From positions 1,054,001 to 1,118,000 of the forward strand of contig NZ_CP010681.1 in assembly GCF_002407245.1 (NCBI RefSeq): a stretch of DNA of 64,000 bases, read 5' to 3'. Position numbers and translations under genes: made by a program. The stretch is from Phaeobacter piscinae (GTDB lineage: Bacteria; Pseudomonadota; Alphaproteobacteria; Rhodobacterales; Rhodobacteraceae). Positions 45,200-54,125 of the stretch are shown one piece after another; the stretch's first letter is position 1, and every line of letters starts with the position of its first letter. The notes under the pieces were generated by a model. That model was given only the letters and a program-made list of their open reading frames with translations. It searched no databases and was not told the origin of the DNA.

Positions 45200-45622
45200 A
45201 TGAAGCAAGAGGTGTTTCTGCCGGATGATTATCGTCCGGCTGATGATGAACCCTTCATGAATGACCGGCAGCAGGAATATTTCCGTCGCAAGCTGCATGA
45301 ATGGAAACAGGAACTCCTGGCCGAAAGCCGCGACACGATTGAGGGGTTGCAGGACAACACCCGCAATATTCCCGATGTTGCCGACCGCGCCAGTGAAGAA
45401 ACCGATCGCGCGCTGGAGCTGCGCACCCGGGACCGCCAGCGCAAGCTGGTTGCCAAGATCGACTCGGCCATCCGCCGCATCGACGAAGGGGAATACGGCT
45501 ACTGCGAAGTCACCGGTGAGCCCATTTCGCTCAAGCGTCTGGACGCCCGGCCCATCGCCACGATGAGTCTTGAGGCACAGGAACGCCACGAGCGCCGGGA
45601 AAAAGTCCACCGCGACGACTGA
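45200..45622 (+). CDS. dksA: RNA polymerase-binding regulator DksA
   Basis: DksA binds the secondary channel of RNA polymerase and, with ppGpp, redirects transcription. The 140-residue protein has the coiled-coil region (FRRKLHEWKQELLAESRDTI, DVADRASEETDRALELRTRD) with the tip residues DxxDxA, and the C-terminal YCEVTGEPISLKRLDARP. Only one Cys remains of the usual four of the zinc finger, as known for alphaproteobacterial DksA. ATG 45200 (MKQEVFLPDDY) is chosen over 45176. Confidence 0.95.
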   Translation: MKQEVFLPDDYRPADDEPFMNDRQQEYFRRKLHEWKQELLAESRDTIEGLQDNTRNIPDVADRASEETDRALELRTRDRQRKLVAKIDSAIRRIDEGEYGYCEVTGEPISLKRLDARPIATMSLEAQERHERREKVHRDD

Positions 45623-45741
45623 TTTTCTTGCATTTGTAAAAAAAATCATAACGCCGGGGCCTGTTGCTCCGGCGATTTTCGTTTATCTGGGGGTATCGCG
45701 CGGCCGGAACGGACCGGCCTGTGTGCAGATAGCGGGACAAG

Positions 45742-46968
45742 ATGAGACTGACAGACCGAAAAATCACCATAATCGGTGCGGGCATTGGCGGACTGGCGGC
45801 AGCGCTTGCCTTCAGCCGACAGGGCGCAAAGGTCACGGTTCTCGAACAGGCAGACGCCATCACCGAGGTTGGCGCCGGCCTGCAAATCAGCCCCAACGGC
45901 GTTGCGGTTCTGCGGGCGCTGGGGCTGGCGGATGATCTCGCTTGGAGCGCGCCGCGCGCCCGCGCCGTGGTCCTGCGCAGCCACCGGCAGGGCCGCGAGG
46001 TTCTGCGGCTTGATCTCGACCAATATGCGTCGGGACAGAATTTCTACTTCGCCCACCGCGCCGATCTGATCAACCTCTTGGCCGATGCCGCGCGCAAGGC
46101 CGGGGTCAAGGTGCGCCTGCTGCAAAAGGTCGACCGCATCACCAGCGGTGCCCGCCCGGTGGTGCATCTGGCCAATGGCGCACAGTGTGGCGGGGATCTG
46201 GTGATTGGCGCCGACGGGCTGCATTCCAAGGCGCGGGCCGCGTTGAATGGCGTCGCGACGCCCCGCTTCACCGGGCAGGTGGCCTGGCGCGCGACTGTCG
46301 CCAATCTGCACAATCACCCGGCGGAGGCACAGGTTTTCATGGGGCCGGGTCGCCATCTGGTGACCTATCCGCTGCGCGACAGCAGCCTGATGAACATCGT
46401 CGCGGTGCAGGAACGCAAGACCTGGGCGGAGGAAGGCTGGCATCACCGTGACGACCCGGAGGCGCTGCGCAGCGCCTTCACCGGATTTGGTGGCGCCGCC
46501 GCCGATCTGCTGGCGCAGGTCGATCAGGTGGCCCTCTGGGGGCTGTTTCGCCATCCGGTTGCCGAGGTCTGGCATCAGGGCAGCCTCGCGATCATGGGCG
46601 ATGCCGCACATCCAACCCTGCCGTTCATGGCGCAGGGGGCCAATCTCGCGCTGGAGGATGCCTGGGTTCTGGTCGATGCCCTGCGCACCGCCACCAGTGA
46701 CGAAGAAGGGCTCGCCACCTATCAGAGCCGCCGCCGCAACCGCGCCGCCAAAGTGGTGGCTGCCGCCACCGGCAATGCCTGGAAATACCACCTGCGCCAG
46801 CCGTTCGCATGGCCCGCGCATCAGATCCTGCGCCTCGGCGGGCGGCTCGCGCCCCAGCGCATGGTGCAGCAATTCGACTGGATCTACGGCCACGACGTCA
46901 CCGGCGGCACCCCCGCCCCAACAGGCAACGACCCCGGCGCAGGTGGTCCCATCACGACATTGGCCTAA
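45742..46968 (+). CDS. FAD-dependent aromatic monooxygenase (salicylate-hydroxylase-like)
   Basis: The 408-residue protein has the FAD GxGxxG motif ITIIGAGIGGLAAALAFSRQ at the N-terminus, the second FAD motif DG region VIGADGLHSKARAAL, and the third, GDAAHPTLPFMAQGANLALEDAWVLV. These are the class A flavoprotein hydroxylase marks. The family hydroxylates aromatics with NAD(P)H; the substrate is unknown. It follows dksA by 120 bp. A reducing partner is not needed. Confidence 0.92.
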   Translation: MRLTDRKITIIGAGIGGLAAALAFSRQGAKVTVLEQADAITEVGAGLQISPNGVAVLRALGLADDLAWSAPRARAVVLRSHRQGREVLRLDLDQYASGQNFYFAHRADLINLLADAARKAGVKVRLLQKVDRITSGARPVVHLANGAQCGGDLVIGADGLHSKARAALNGVATPRFTGQVAWRATVANLHNHPAEAQVFMGPGRHLVTYPLRDSSLMNIVAVQERKTWAEEGWHHRDDPEALRSAFTGFGGAAADLLAQVDQVALWGLFRHPVAEVWHQGSLAIMGDAAHPTLPFMAQGANLALEDAWVLVDALRTATSDEEGLATYQSRRRNRAAKVVAAATGNAWKYHLRQPFAWPAHQILRLGGRLAPQRMVQQFDWIYGHDVTGGTPAPTGNDPGAGGPITTLA

Positions 46969-47106
46969 GGTGACGGAACAGCACGCCTAGCAGCTGTACG
47001 TCGCGGCCCTGCCGTTGATTATTGATGGGGTAACGCCTGAGCGATTTCTCAGCGGCGACCAGACCGGCATGTCCAATGAGCAGCAGGCCGCGTGGGCAAA
47101 TTTCTT
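46952..47106 (-). pseudogene. Possible remnant of an S24 (LexA-like) repressor C-terminus
   Basis: The reverse strand reads ICPRGLLLIGHAGLVAAEKS then LRRYPINNQRQGRDVQLLGV and LFRHLRPMS before a stop. The 'RRYPI....RDVQLLGVLFRHL' ending recalls S24/LexA-like repressors, which end in 'V.I.G.V....R'. No catalytic Ser/Lys pair or HTH remains, so this would be a decayed remnant in a 250-bp gap. It overlaps the flavoprotein's end by 17 bp. Low confidence. Confidence 0.2.
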
Positions 47107-47220
47107 CGACGTTATTGAACGTTTTCAATAATATAGAGGATGTGCACGCGCGACAGCATAGCTGGCTGGACAAGACCCACCCGCGCAGCGCGCCGTCGGT
47201 GCGGACAGGCCCTCAGCGCC

Positions 47221-48027
47221 TCACAGATCCAGATCGACCCATACCGGCACATGATCTGATGGCTTGTCACGGCCGCGCACATCCTTGTCGATCTGGCAGT
47301 CACGCAGCAGGTCGGCGGCCTGCGGGCTCAACAGGAAATGGTCGATGCGGATGCCATTGTTGCGGTTCCAGGCCCCGGCCTGATAGTCCCAGAACGAATA
47401 ATGCCCCGGCCCCTGATGGCGCGCGCGGAATGCTTCGGTAAAGCCAAGCGCCATGATCCGCTGGAACGCGGCCCGGCTTTCGGGGCGGTGCAGCGCGTCG
47501 TCTTTCCAGGCCTCCGGGGTCTTGGCATCTTCAGCCTGCGGGATGATGTTGTAATCCCCGGCCATCAGGGCAGGCATTTCCTCGGCCAGCAGATCCTTTG
47601 CCCGCTGCCGCAGCCGCTCCATCCAGGCCAGTTTATAGGCGTATTTGCCGCCCTCGACCGGCTGGCCCTCTGCGTCCAGCTCTACCGGGTTGCCATTGGG
47701 CAGGTACAGCCCGCAGATGCGGATCGCCTGTTTGCCCACCACTGTCGCCTCGATCCATCGGGCTTGTTCGTCGCTGTCATCACCGGGCAGCCCGCGCCGC
47801 ACATCCTCCAGCGGCAGTTTCGACAGGATCGCCACCCCGTTAAAGCTCTTCTGACCGTGGGTTTCGACATTGTAACCCCGGTCCTCGAACAGCTCGCGCG
47901 GGAAGGCCTCATCGACAGATTTGATCTCCTGCAGAACCACCACATCGGGCTGCGCCTCATCCAGCCAGTCCGGCAGCGCGTTGATACGGGCCTTGATACC
48001 ATTGATGTTGAAGGTGGCGATTTTCAT
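47221..48027 (-). CDS. xthA: Exodeoxyribonuclease III
   Basis: Xth cuts at abasic sites and degrades 3' ends in base-excision repair. The 268-residue protein has MKIATFNINGIKARINALPDWL, the metal Glu in VLQEIKS, the block GDYNIIPQAEDA, and the C-terminal RIDHFLLSP and SDHVPVWVDL. All catalytic motifs of the family are present, and the length is normal. Confidence 0.96.
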   Translation of the reverse strand: MKIATFNINGIKARINALPDWLDEAQPDVVVLQEIKSVDEAFPRELFEDRGYNVETHGQKSFNGVAILSKLPLEDVRRGLPGDDSDEQARWIEATVVGKQAIRICGLYLPNGNPVELDAEGQPVEGGKYAYKLAWMERLRQRAKDLLAEEMPALMAGDYNIIPQAEDAKTPEAWKDDALHRPESRAAFQRIMALGFTEAFRARHQGPGHYSFWDYQAGAWNRNNGIRIDHFLLSPQAADLLRDCQIDKDVRGRDKPSDHVPVWVDLDL

Positions 48028-48414
48028 ATCCGGTCTCCTGCCTCTGTGGCCCGGGGTGGGGCGCCTGATCTATCGCCCAATCCGGGCGAGGGGGCAAGGG
48101 CGCGGCGGGACGCCCATGCCGAATCATGGCCATAGAAAATGCGGCATATCGAAAAGCCGGCGACACTGGGTTTGCAGCGCTGCAAGGTCGCGGGCGGGCG
48201 ATCCGGCCCGGCTTTGTATGGCTGGGGTTGTGGACAGCTCTGTGGTTAACCTGTGCAGAAGCGGCTTATTTGTATCCTGATCAGAAGGCTGTCGCGCAAA
48301 GCTCATCTGTTGCGTTACGTTAAAAACAACCAGGGGGCGTGTTTTGGTGTTGCCGGGCAGGCATTCCGTGTCAATCGTCGACAGGTGTTTTTCACCTGAA
48401 ACGGGAGACGATCC
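48028..48414. other. 387-bp region between xthA and the LFSSGS-repeat ORF
   Basis: It holds the likely promoters of both divergent genes. A hairpin lies at 48382-48398, before the ribosome-binding site. A possible 65-codon ORF at 48126-48323 has no ribosome-binding site and looks like chance. I see no other gene. Confidence 0.6.
48382..48398 (+). promoter_or_regulatory. Small hairpin/inverted repeat before the LFSSGS-repeat ORF
   Basis: CAGGTG-TTTTT-CACCTG is a perfect 6-bp inverted repeat just 17 bases before the start codon, abutting GGGAGACG, the likely ribosome-binding site. It may be an operator or an RNA hairpin acting on translation. Confidence 0.45.
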
Positions 48415-48651
48415 ATGACCACATCCACACAGCGCCGCCAGACCGCCGCACCGCAGGCGACCATAGCGCATATCGACCTTCACAGCGGCCAGGGGGCTGA
48501 GCTGTTTTCCTCCGGATCACTCTGCCGCGACAGCCACGGTGACATGGTTGAAGGCGCCGGAACCGCGCTGTTTTCCTCAGGCTCAGCGCCCCGCGCTGAT
48601 CGCGCCACCACCAGCGGTGCCGCAACCGGGCTGTTCTCCTCCGGCAGCTGA
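48415..48651 (+). CDS. Small repeat protein ending in three LFSSGS motifs (RiPP-precursor-like or secreted peptide)
   Basis: The 78-residue protein carries LFSSGS at 30-35, 52-57 and 73-78; the last copy is the exact C-terminus. The spacing is 22 and 21 residues, with different intervening sequences that each keep Gly or Ala just before the motif. The N-terminal 25 residues (MTTSTQRRQTAAPQATIAHI) are polar and lack a signal peptide or membrane segment. GGGAGA lies eight bases before the ATG. I know no family for it. The layout is that of a precursor with a leader and repeated core units, but no known modification enzyme is nearby. The following gene lies 70 bp downstream on the same strand. 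Confidence 0.72.
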   Translation: MTTSTQRRQTAAPQATIAHIDLHSGQGAELFSSGSLCRDSHGDMVEGAGTALFSSGSAPRADRATTSGAATGLFSSGS

Positions 48652-48721
48652 TTTTCGACGAGCCAACCTTCCAGATCGCGCCCTGCCACCGGGGCGCAAA
48701 CTCCGCATTGGTGCAAGATCC

Positions 48722-49978
48722 ATGACTGTCATCCTGCCTTTCACACGCCCCATAGCGGGGCGCCGCAAAACCCGTCGCGCCGACATCGGCACGCTGCCCA
48801 GCCATCAGCCCCCGACTGGGCCGGGGCTTTCAGTGGCTGGTGCAGTTGCCCCGTGGGTCGAGAGCTTTGCCCGCCACCGACGGTCGCCGCAGGATGTCTA
48901 CTGGCTGAAGGAGAACGCGGAGCTGCTGAGCCTTCTTCGGGTGATGCAGCAGCGGGTTGGGGGAGGCGCGGGCGCAGGCGATTTCGGGGATGAGGCAGCC
49001 CTGTCCCCCCTGCGCCCGTTTTACGATCGCGCCGCACGGCAGTTGGAGTTTTTCCCGCAGTACTATCGGTTTATCCTGTCGATCTGTCTCGATTACGAGG
49101 ATCTGATCGGGACCGGTCACTTTGGGCCCAACACCCGCGCGGCGGAACTCGCGCATTGGGTGGCCCATCAGGGGCTGGTCGAGGCGGAGATGTCAGACCT
49201 GCAACGGGCCGAGGCGCGGCAGCTATTGGCGCGACGCGGCATTTCACTGCCGGTGGATCCGGGGCTTGATGACAGGTTGCGGCGCTTCGCCCGCCGCAGC
49301 CAGACCTTCGCCATCCCCAATCGCAAGGCTGCTTATGAGCTGACCCATATCGTGTTCTACCTTTCCGACTATGGTCGCCGCGATCCGGGGCTGGACGGCG
49401 CGGTTCAGCGCAGCCTGACTTACGCCGGGCTGCTGGCCTGCCTTGATCAGGATCTGGATCTTCTGTCGGAGATCTGCATCGCGCTGCGCTATTGTGGTGT
49501 CACGCCGCCATCCCGGTGGGAGCAGGCCCTGACGCGCGCATTTGAACGATTTATCCTGACACCAGACGGGTTTGACGGGCATATGGACGGCTATCACGCC
49601 TACTTCGTCACACTATGGTGGCAGCAGATCTGCGGCCCGGCGCAACAGCCGCTGGGGGTGGATATCGGCGGCTTGCGCGCCGGCGCACTCCATATCGCGA
49701 TGCCTGAAACCACCAGCCTGCTGCGCCCGCTGTCGGCTTGGCTGCTGGATGTCGGGGGACACTCGCAGACGACCGCGCCGCAGCTCTGGCGCAGCGCGGT
49801 GAATGAGATGACGGCCCAATACGGGCCGCAGGCGGGTCAACAGCTGTGTGACCTGCAGCACAGCAGCCCGATGTTTGAGGGCTTCTGGAAGATTTTCAGC
49901 CGGTCAGGCGATTGCGGCTCAAAGCTGCGCCTGATTGGTAGTGATGGCCTCAGCCTGCTGCCACGCTCACCCGCATAG
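48722..49978 (+). CDS. Unknown protein downstream of the LFSSGS-repeat ORF
   Basis: The 418-residue protein has no signal peptide or membrane segment. Long helices are evident (LKENAELLSLLRVMQQRVGG, FYDRAARQLEFFPQYYRFIL, LQRAEARQLLARRGI, SLTYAGLLACLDQDLDLLSE). It carries the block RKAAYELTHIVFYLSDYG, in which His-Ile-Val-Phe-Tyr and Asp-Tyr-Gly look like a conserved core. I do not recognise the family. Given its place 70 bp after the repeat ORF, with the same orientation and no other gene between, it may handle that product. Its start ATG at 48722 is preferred to an earlier one at 48539, which would overlap the repeat ORF. A convergent erpA follows 54 bp later. Confidence 0.8.
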   Translation: MTVILPFTRPIAGRRKTRRADIGTLPSHQPPTGPGLSVAGAVAPWVESFARHRRSPQDVYWLKENAELLSLLRVMQQRVGGGAGAGDFGDEAALSPLRPFYDRAARQLEFFPQYYRFILSICLDYEDLIGTGHFGPNTRAAELAHWVAHQGLVEAEMSDLQRAEARQLLARRGISLPVDPGLDDRLRRFARRSQTFAIPNRKAAYELTHIVFYLSDYGRRDPGLDGAVQRSLTYAGLLACLDQDLDLLSEICIALRYCGVTPPSRWEQALTRAFERFILTPDGFDGHMDGYHAYFVTLWWQQICGPAQQPLGVDIGGLRAGALHIAMPETTSLLRPLSAWLLDVGGHSQTTAPQLWRSAVNEMTAQYGPQAGQQLCDLQHSSPMFEGFWKIFSRSGDCGSKLRLIGSDGLSLLPRSPA

Positions 49979-50032
49979 CGCAGATACCGTACAAGATGCA
50001 GCCACCCGCGCCTTCATGCGGCCAAGGGAGGA

Positions 50033-50356
50033 CTACATCGAAAACGAGGTGCCGCAGCCGCAGCTGGAGGTGGCGTTGGGGTTGTTGATCACAAACCGTG
50101 CGCCGATCAGCTCTTCGGTGAAGTCAATCACCGCGTTTTCCAGAAATGGCAGCGAGACCTCATCGACCACAACTTTCTGCCCCTGACCCTCAAGGATCAG
50201 ATCATCCGCCTGCGGGGCGTCCAGGGCAATTTCATATTGAAAGCCGGAACAGCCGCCGCCTTCCACTGCCACACGCAGCGCCTGACCCTGATCGGCGGCG
50301 CCAATTTCGGCCAGCCGGGCAAAGGCACGTTCAGTCACTTTCGGGGGCAATTGCAT
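50033..50356 (-). CDS. erpA: Iron-sulfur cluster insertion protein (ErpA/IscA family)
   Basis: ErpA carries Fe-S clusters to target proteins. The 107-residue protein has the three family cysteines Cys36 (GGGCSGFQYEIALD) and Cys99/Cys101 (SSCGCGTSFSM). Length is typical. ATG 50356 is chosen over an upstream one at 50434. It converges on the LFSSGS-linked gene. Confidence 0.94.
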   Translation of the reverse strand: MQLPPKVTERAFARLAEIGAADQGQALRVAVEGGGCSGFQYEIALDAPQADDLILEGQGQKVVVDEVSLPFLENAVIDFTEELIGARFVINNPNATSSCGCGTSFSM

Positions 50357-50455
50357 CTCTGGTCTCCCAATGAGGTGATCACTGCCGTGTTGCAGCGGAG
50401 ACAATAATATAGAAAGGTGACGCGACAGGGACAAGATTGACCGGGGAAAAGATTA

Positions 50456-51640
50456 GTGACCTACGCGCCTTACGCGACCATGCCGGACCGCAGCCGTGGT
50501 CGTCAGGTCCCCGAGGAAGAAAGCAGCTTCCGCTCGCCCTATCAGCGGGACCGCGACCGGATCATCCACGCCAGCGCCTTTCGCAGGCTGAAACATAAAA
50601 CACAAGTTTTTGTCGAACATGAGGGTGACAACTATCGCACCCGGCTCACCCATTCGATTGAGGTGGGGCAGGTGGCCCGCACCATCGCGGGCGCGCTTGG
50701 CCTCAATCAGGAACTGACCGAGGCGGTGGCGCTGGCCCATGATCTGGGGCACACGCCCTTTGGTCACACGGGTGAGGATGCGCTGCATGCGCTGATGGCG
50801 CCCTACGGCGGCTTTGATCACAATGCGCAGGCCATCCGCATCGTCACCTCGCTGGAACGGCATTACGCCGACTTCGACGGGCTGAACCTCACCTGGGAGA
50901 CGCTGGAGGCGATCGCCAAACACAATGGCCCGGTGGTGGGTGATCTGCCTTGGGCGCTGGCCGAGTGCAATGCGGCGGTGGATCTGGAGCTGCACACCCA
51001 TGCGAGTGCGGAGGCGCAGGTGGCGGCATTGGCTGATGACATCGCCTATAACAACCACGATCTGCACGACGGGCTGCGCGCGGGATTGTTCACCGATGCC
51101 GATATCATGGACCTGCCGGTGATCGGGGCCGCGTATCATGCGGTGGACAGCCGCTATCCCGGTCTGGATGCGCGCCGTCGCCGACATGAGGCGCTGCGCC
51201 GGGTCTTTGGCGTGATGGTCAGCGATGTGATCGACGGCGCCCGACGTCGCCTTGCCGCCAGTGGCGCGCGCAGCGTCGAGGATGTGCGCTCCCTCGGTGC
51301 ACCTGTGGTGGTGTTCTCCGATGCGCTTTGGGCCGATCTGAAGGACATCCGCGCCTTCCTCTTTACCCGCATGTATCGGGCCCCCAGTGTGATGCGCAAA
51401 CGCGCCGAGGTCTCCAAGGTGGTCGAGGCGCTGTTTCCCTATTTCCTCAACCACCCCGAGGAGATGCCCGCCCGCTGGCAGGGAGATATCGCCGCCGCCG
51501 CAGGTGAAACCGCGCTGGCCCGCATTGTGTCGGATTACATCGCAGGGATGACAGACCGCTTTGCACTGCAGGAACACCGCCGCCTGTTCCCGGCCGAGGC
51601 GGCCGCCGCTGCGGAGGTCGACCTGCGCGCGGGGGAATAG
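50456..51640 (+). CDS. dgt: dGTPase-like deoxynucleoside triphosphate triphosphohydrolase
   Basis: The enzyme strips triphosphate from dNTPs. The 394-residue protein has the HD-domain marks RLTHSIEVGQVARTIA, ALAHDLGHTPFGHTGED, LADDIAYNNHDLHDGL and the N-terminal SPYQRDRDRIIHASAFRRLKHKTQVF. It belongs to the deoxyguanosinetriphosphate triphosphohydrolase-like class. It starts at GTG 50456 with GGGGAAAA before it; ATG 50480 is the alternative. Confidence 0.94.
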   Translation: MTYAPYATMPDRSRGRQVPEEESSFRSPYQRDRDRIIHASAFRRLKHKTQVFVEHEGDNYRTRLTHSIEVGQVARTIAGALGLNQELTEAVALAHDLGHTPFGHTGEDALHALMAPYGGFDHNAQAIRIVTSLERHYADFDGLNLTWETLEAIAKHNGPVVGDLPWALAECNAAVDLELHTHASAEAQVAALADDIAYNNHDLHDGLRAGLFTDADIMDLPVIGAAYHAVDSRYPGLDARRRRHEALRRVFGVMVSDVIDGARRRLAASGARSVEDVRSLGAPVVVFSDALWADLKDIRAFLFTRMYRAPSVMRKRAEVSKVVEALFPYFLNHPEEMPARWQGDIAAAAGETALARIVSDYIAGMTDRFALQEHRRLFPAEAAAAAEVDLRAGE

Positions 51641-51752
51641 GCGCGGGCTGCGCAGCGACTGGCGGTATCGCTGATGCCAACTGGCTCTATCGTCGGGCGG
51701 GCGCGATGCGGTTTGATAGGCAGGACACAGCCGCAAACCGCAAGAGGGCGCC

Positions 51753-52082
51753 ATGATCCCTACGGGCACCACAACCAGTGGCCTGACACATTGGACCGTC
51801 ACTTTTCAGGACGCGCCGGAGATGGCGCGGATCCGCGCGGATCGGCTGCGCCGGGATGCACATATCGCCTTTGTGCGCGCCCATCCCGAATTGCAGATCG
51901 GCGGTGCGCTGGCGATGCGGCCCGAGCAGGATTTCCCCGGCGCCATCTGGAACGTCGAGGCCAAAACGCGCGGTGATGTGGAACGTTTGATCCTGCGCGA
52001 TCCCTATTATGTCGCGTCGCTGCGCCGCTATCAGATCACCCGTTGGGGCCGCCTGCCGGTGCGCGACGCGCCGGTGGCCTGA
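51753..52082 (+). CDS. YciI-like protein
   Basis: The 109-residue protein has the YciI features: WTVTFQDAPEMARIRADRLRR, HIAFVRAHPELQIGGALAMRP, and the last part VERLILRDPYYVASLRRYQI, with the family Asp-Pro-Tyr. YciI proteins have a dimeric ferredoxin-like fold with a His/Asp site; function is not known. It follows the dgt gene by 112 bp on the same strand. Confidence 0.85.
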   Translation: MIPTGTTTSGLTHWTVTFQDAPEMARIRADRLRRDAHIAFVRAHPELQIGGALAMRPEQDFPGAIWNVEAKTRGDVERLILRDPYYVASLRRYQITRWGRLPVRDAPVA

Positions 52083-52287
52083 TCTCCAGGCTTGCGGGGT
52101 CGTACCGAGCTAGGCGACAGCGGGCGCACCTCCACCGGTCGCACCCAATTTTCTGACCGAGGAAATGGACGTGAAAACTCAAATTTTCCGCCCGCTGGCC
52201 CGCGCAGAGGAATTGGCGTCCTGCAATCCTGTTGACCCTGCCGCTGGCCCTCGGTATCCGCAACGGTGAACAGATGGGACGCCAGAC

Positions 52288-54033
52288 ATGAACCTCTTTA
52301 CCGATATCCGCTCGCTCGTGCTTGACTGCCTCAATGTAATGGTGGCTGAGGGCACCCTGCCCGAAGGGCTCGATTTTGCCAATGTCGCGGTAGAGCCGCC
52401 GCGCGATGCGGCGCATGGGGATATGGCAACCAATGCGGCGATGGTGCTGGCCAAACCCGCCAAGATGAAGCCGCGCGATATCGCCGATGCGCTGGCAGGG
52501 AAACTGGCCGCGGACGCGCGCGTCACCTCAGCCGAGGTGGCAGGCCCCGGTTTCCTCAACCTGCGTCTGGATCGCAGCAGCTGGCAATCGGTGCTGGCGG
52601 CCGTCCTGGCGGAGGATATCAAATTCGGTCGCTCCGACCTCGGCGCGGGCAAGCGGGTCAATGTGGAATATGTCTCCGCCAACCCCACCGGCCCCCTGCA
52701 CGTCGGCCACACCCGTGGTGCGGTGTTTGGCGATGCGCTGGCCAGCCTGCTGGATTTTGTCGGCTATGACGTCACCCGCGAATACTACATCAACGATGGC
52801 GGCGGTCAGGTCGATGTGCTGGCGCGCTCTGTTTACCTGCGCTACCTTGAGGCGCACGGCCAAGAGGTCGCCTTTGTCGATGGCACATACCCCGGCGACT
52901 ATCTCGTCCCGGTTGGTCAGGCGCTGAAGGAGAAGGTTGGCGATGCCTATGTGGACCAGCCCGAAGATGTCTGGCTGGAGGAGATCCGCAATTTCGCCAC
53001 CGATGCGATGATGGATCTGATCCGCGCCGATCTGGCCTCGCTTGGCATCCAGATGGACAAGTTCTTCTCCGAGAAATCCCTCTACGGCACTGGCCTGATC
53101 GAATCCGCGCTGAAAAGCCTGGATGACAAGGGCCTGATCTATGAGGGCGTGCTGGAGCCGCCGAAGGGCAAAAAGCCCGACGATTGGGAACCACGCGAAC
53201 AGACCCTGTTCAAATCCACCGAACATGGTGATGACGTCGACCGCCCGGTCAAGAAATCCGATGGCGCCTGGACCTATTTCGCGCCGGATATCGCCTATCA
53301 CTATGACAAGGTCGAACGCGGCTTTGATATGCTGATCGACATCTTCGGCGCCGACCACGGCGGCTATGTGAAGCGGATGAAAGCAGCCGTCTCAGCCCTG
53401 TCTGATGGCAAGGTGCCCTTGGATATCAAGCTCTGCCAGCTGGTGAAGCTGTTCAAGGACGGTCAGGAATTCAAGATGTCCAAACGGGCAGGGACCTTTG
53501 TCACCCTGCGCGACGTGGTGGATGCGGTGGGGCCCGATGTGACCCGCTTCATGCTGCTCACCCGCAAGAACGATCAGGGCTTTGACTTCGATCTTGATAA
53601 GGCGCTGGAACAGTCCAAGGACAACCCGGTCTTTTATGTGCAATACGCCAATGCGCGGATCTGCTCGACCCTGCGCAAGGCGGCGGAGGCGGGGATCGCC
53701 ACCGACGACGCCACGCTGGCCGCTGCGGATCTGTCGCTGTTGCAGGATGACGCCCAGTTGGCTGTCGCCAAGAAGTTGGCGGAATGGCCGCGTCTGGTGG
53801 AAATCGCCGCCCGCACCAATGAGCCGCACCGCGTGGCCTTCTACCTCTACGATCTCGCGTCTGAGCTGCACGGGCTCTACCACCTCGGCAAAACCAACGA
53901 AGGTTTACGTTTTGTTAACGAGAGCAACCCATCTGCAACACATGCGAAAATGGCGCTGGCCAAGGCCGTTTCCATTGTCATTTCCGCCGGTCTTGGTATT
54001 CTTGGGGTCACACCGGCGCAGGAGATGCGATAG
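52288..54033 (+). CDS. argS: Arginyl-tRNA synthetase
   Basis: ArgRS charges tRNA-Arg. The 581-residue protein has the class I HIGH-type site in [20 protein letters not shown], the KMSK-type [12 protein letters not shown], and the C-terminal anticodon-binding helical domain. The N-terminal part ([20 protein letters not shown]) matches the Add-1 domain. Length is as expected. The SPOR-domain gene starts 92 bp downstream. Confidence 0.97.
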   Translation: MNLFTDIRSLVLDCLNVMVAEGTLPEGLDFANVAVEPPRDAAHGDMATNAAMVLAKPAKMKPRDIADALAGKLAADARVTSAEVAGPGFLNLRLDRSSWQSVLAAVLAEDIKFGRSDLGAGKRVNVEYVSANPTGPLHVGHTRGAVFGDALASLLDFVGYDVTREYYINDGGGQVDVLARSVYLRYLEAHGQEVAFVDGTYPGDYLVPVGQALKEKVGDAYVDQPEDVWLEEIRNFATDAMMDLIRADLASLGIQMDKFFSEKSLYGTGLIESALKSLDDKGLIYEGVLEPPKGKKPDDWEPREQTLFKSTEHGDDVDRPVKKSDGAWTYFAPDIAYHYDKVERGFDMLIDIFGADHGGYVKRMKAAVSALSDGKVPLDIKLCQLVKLFKDGQEFKMSKRAGTFVTLRDVVDAVGPDVTRFMLLTRKNDQGFDFDLDKALEQSKDNPVFYVQYANARICSTLRKAAEAGIATDDATLAAADLSLLQDDAQLAVAKKLAEWPRLVEIAARTNEPHRVAFYLYDLASELHGLYHLGKTNEGLRFVNESNPSATHAKMALAKAVSIVISAGLGILGVTPAQEMR

Positions 54034-54125
54034 CTAAAATCGCCCAGGCCGCCGGATCGAGGCAGATCATCAAGTAGAAACCCGGGGCGGTGCATCGCGC
54101 ACCGTATGCGGGCAGTGAGGCGGAA

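Noticed and set aside
48126..48323. A 65-codon plus-strand frame with a hydrophobic stretch before the LFSSGS ORF.
   Set aside because: There is no ribosome-binding site and no recognisable family; it is likely a chance frame.
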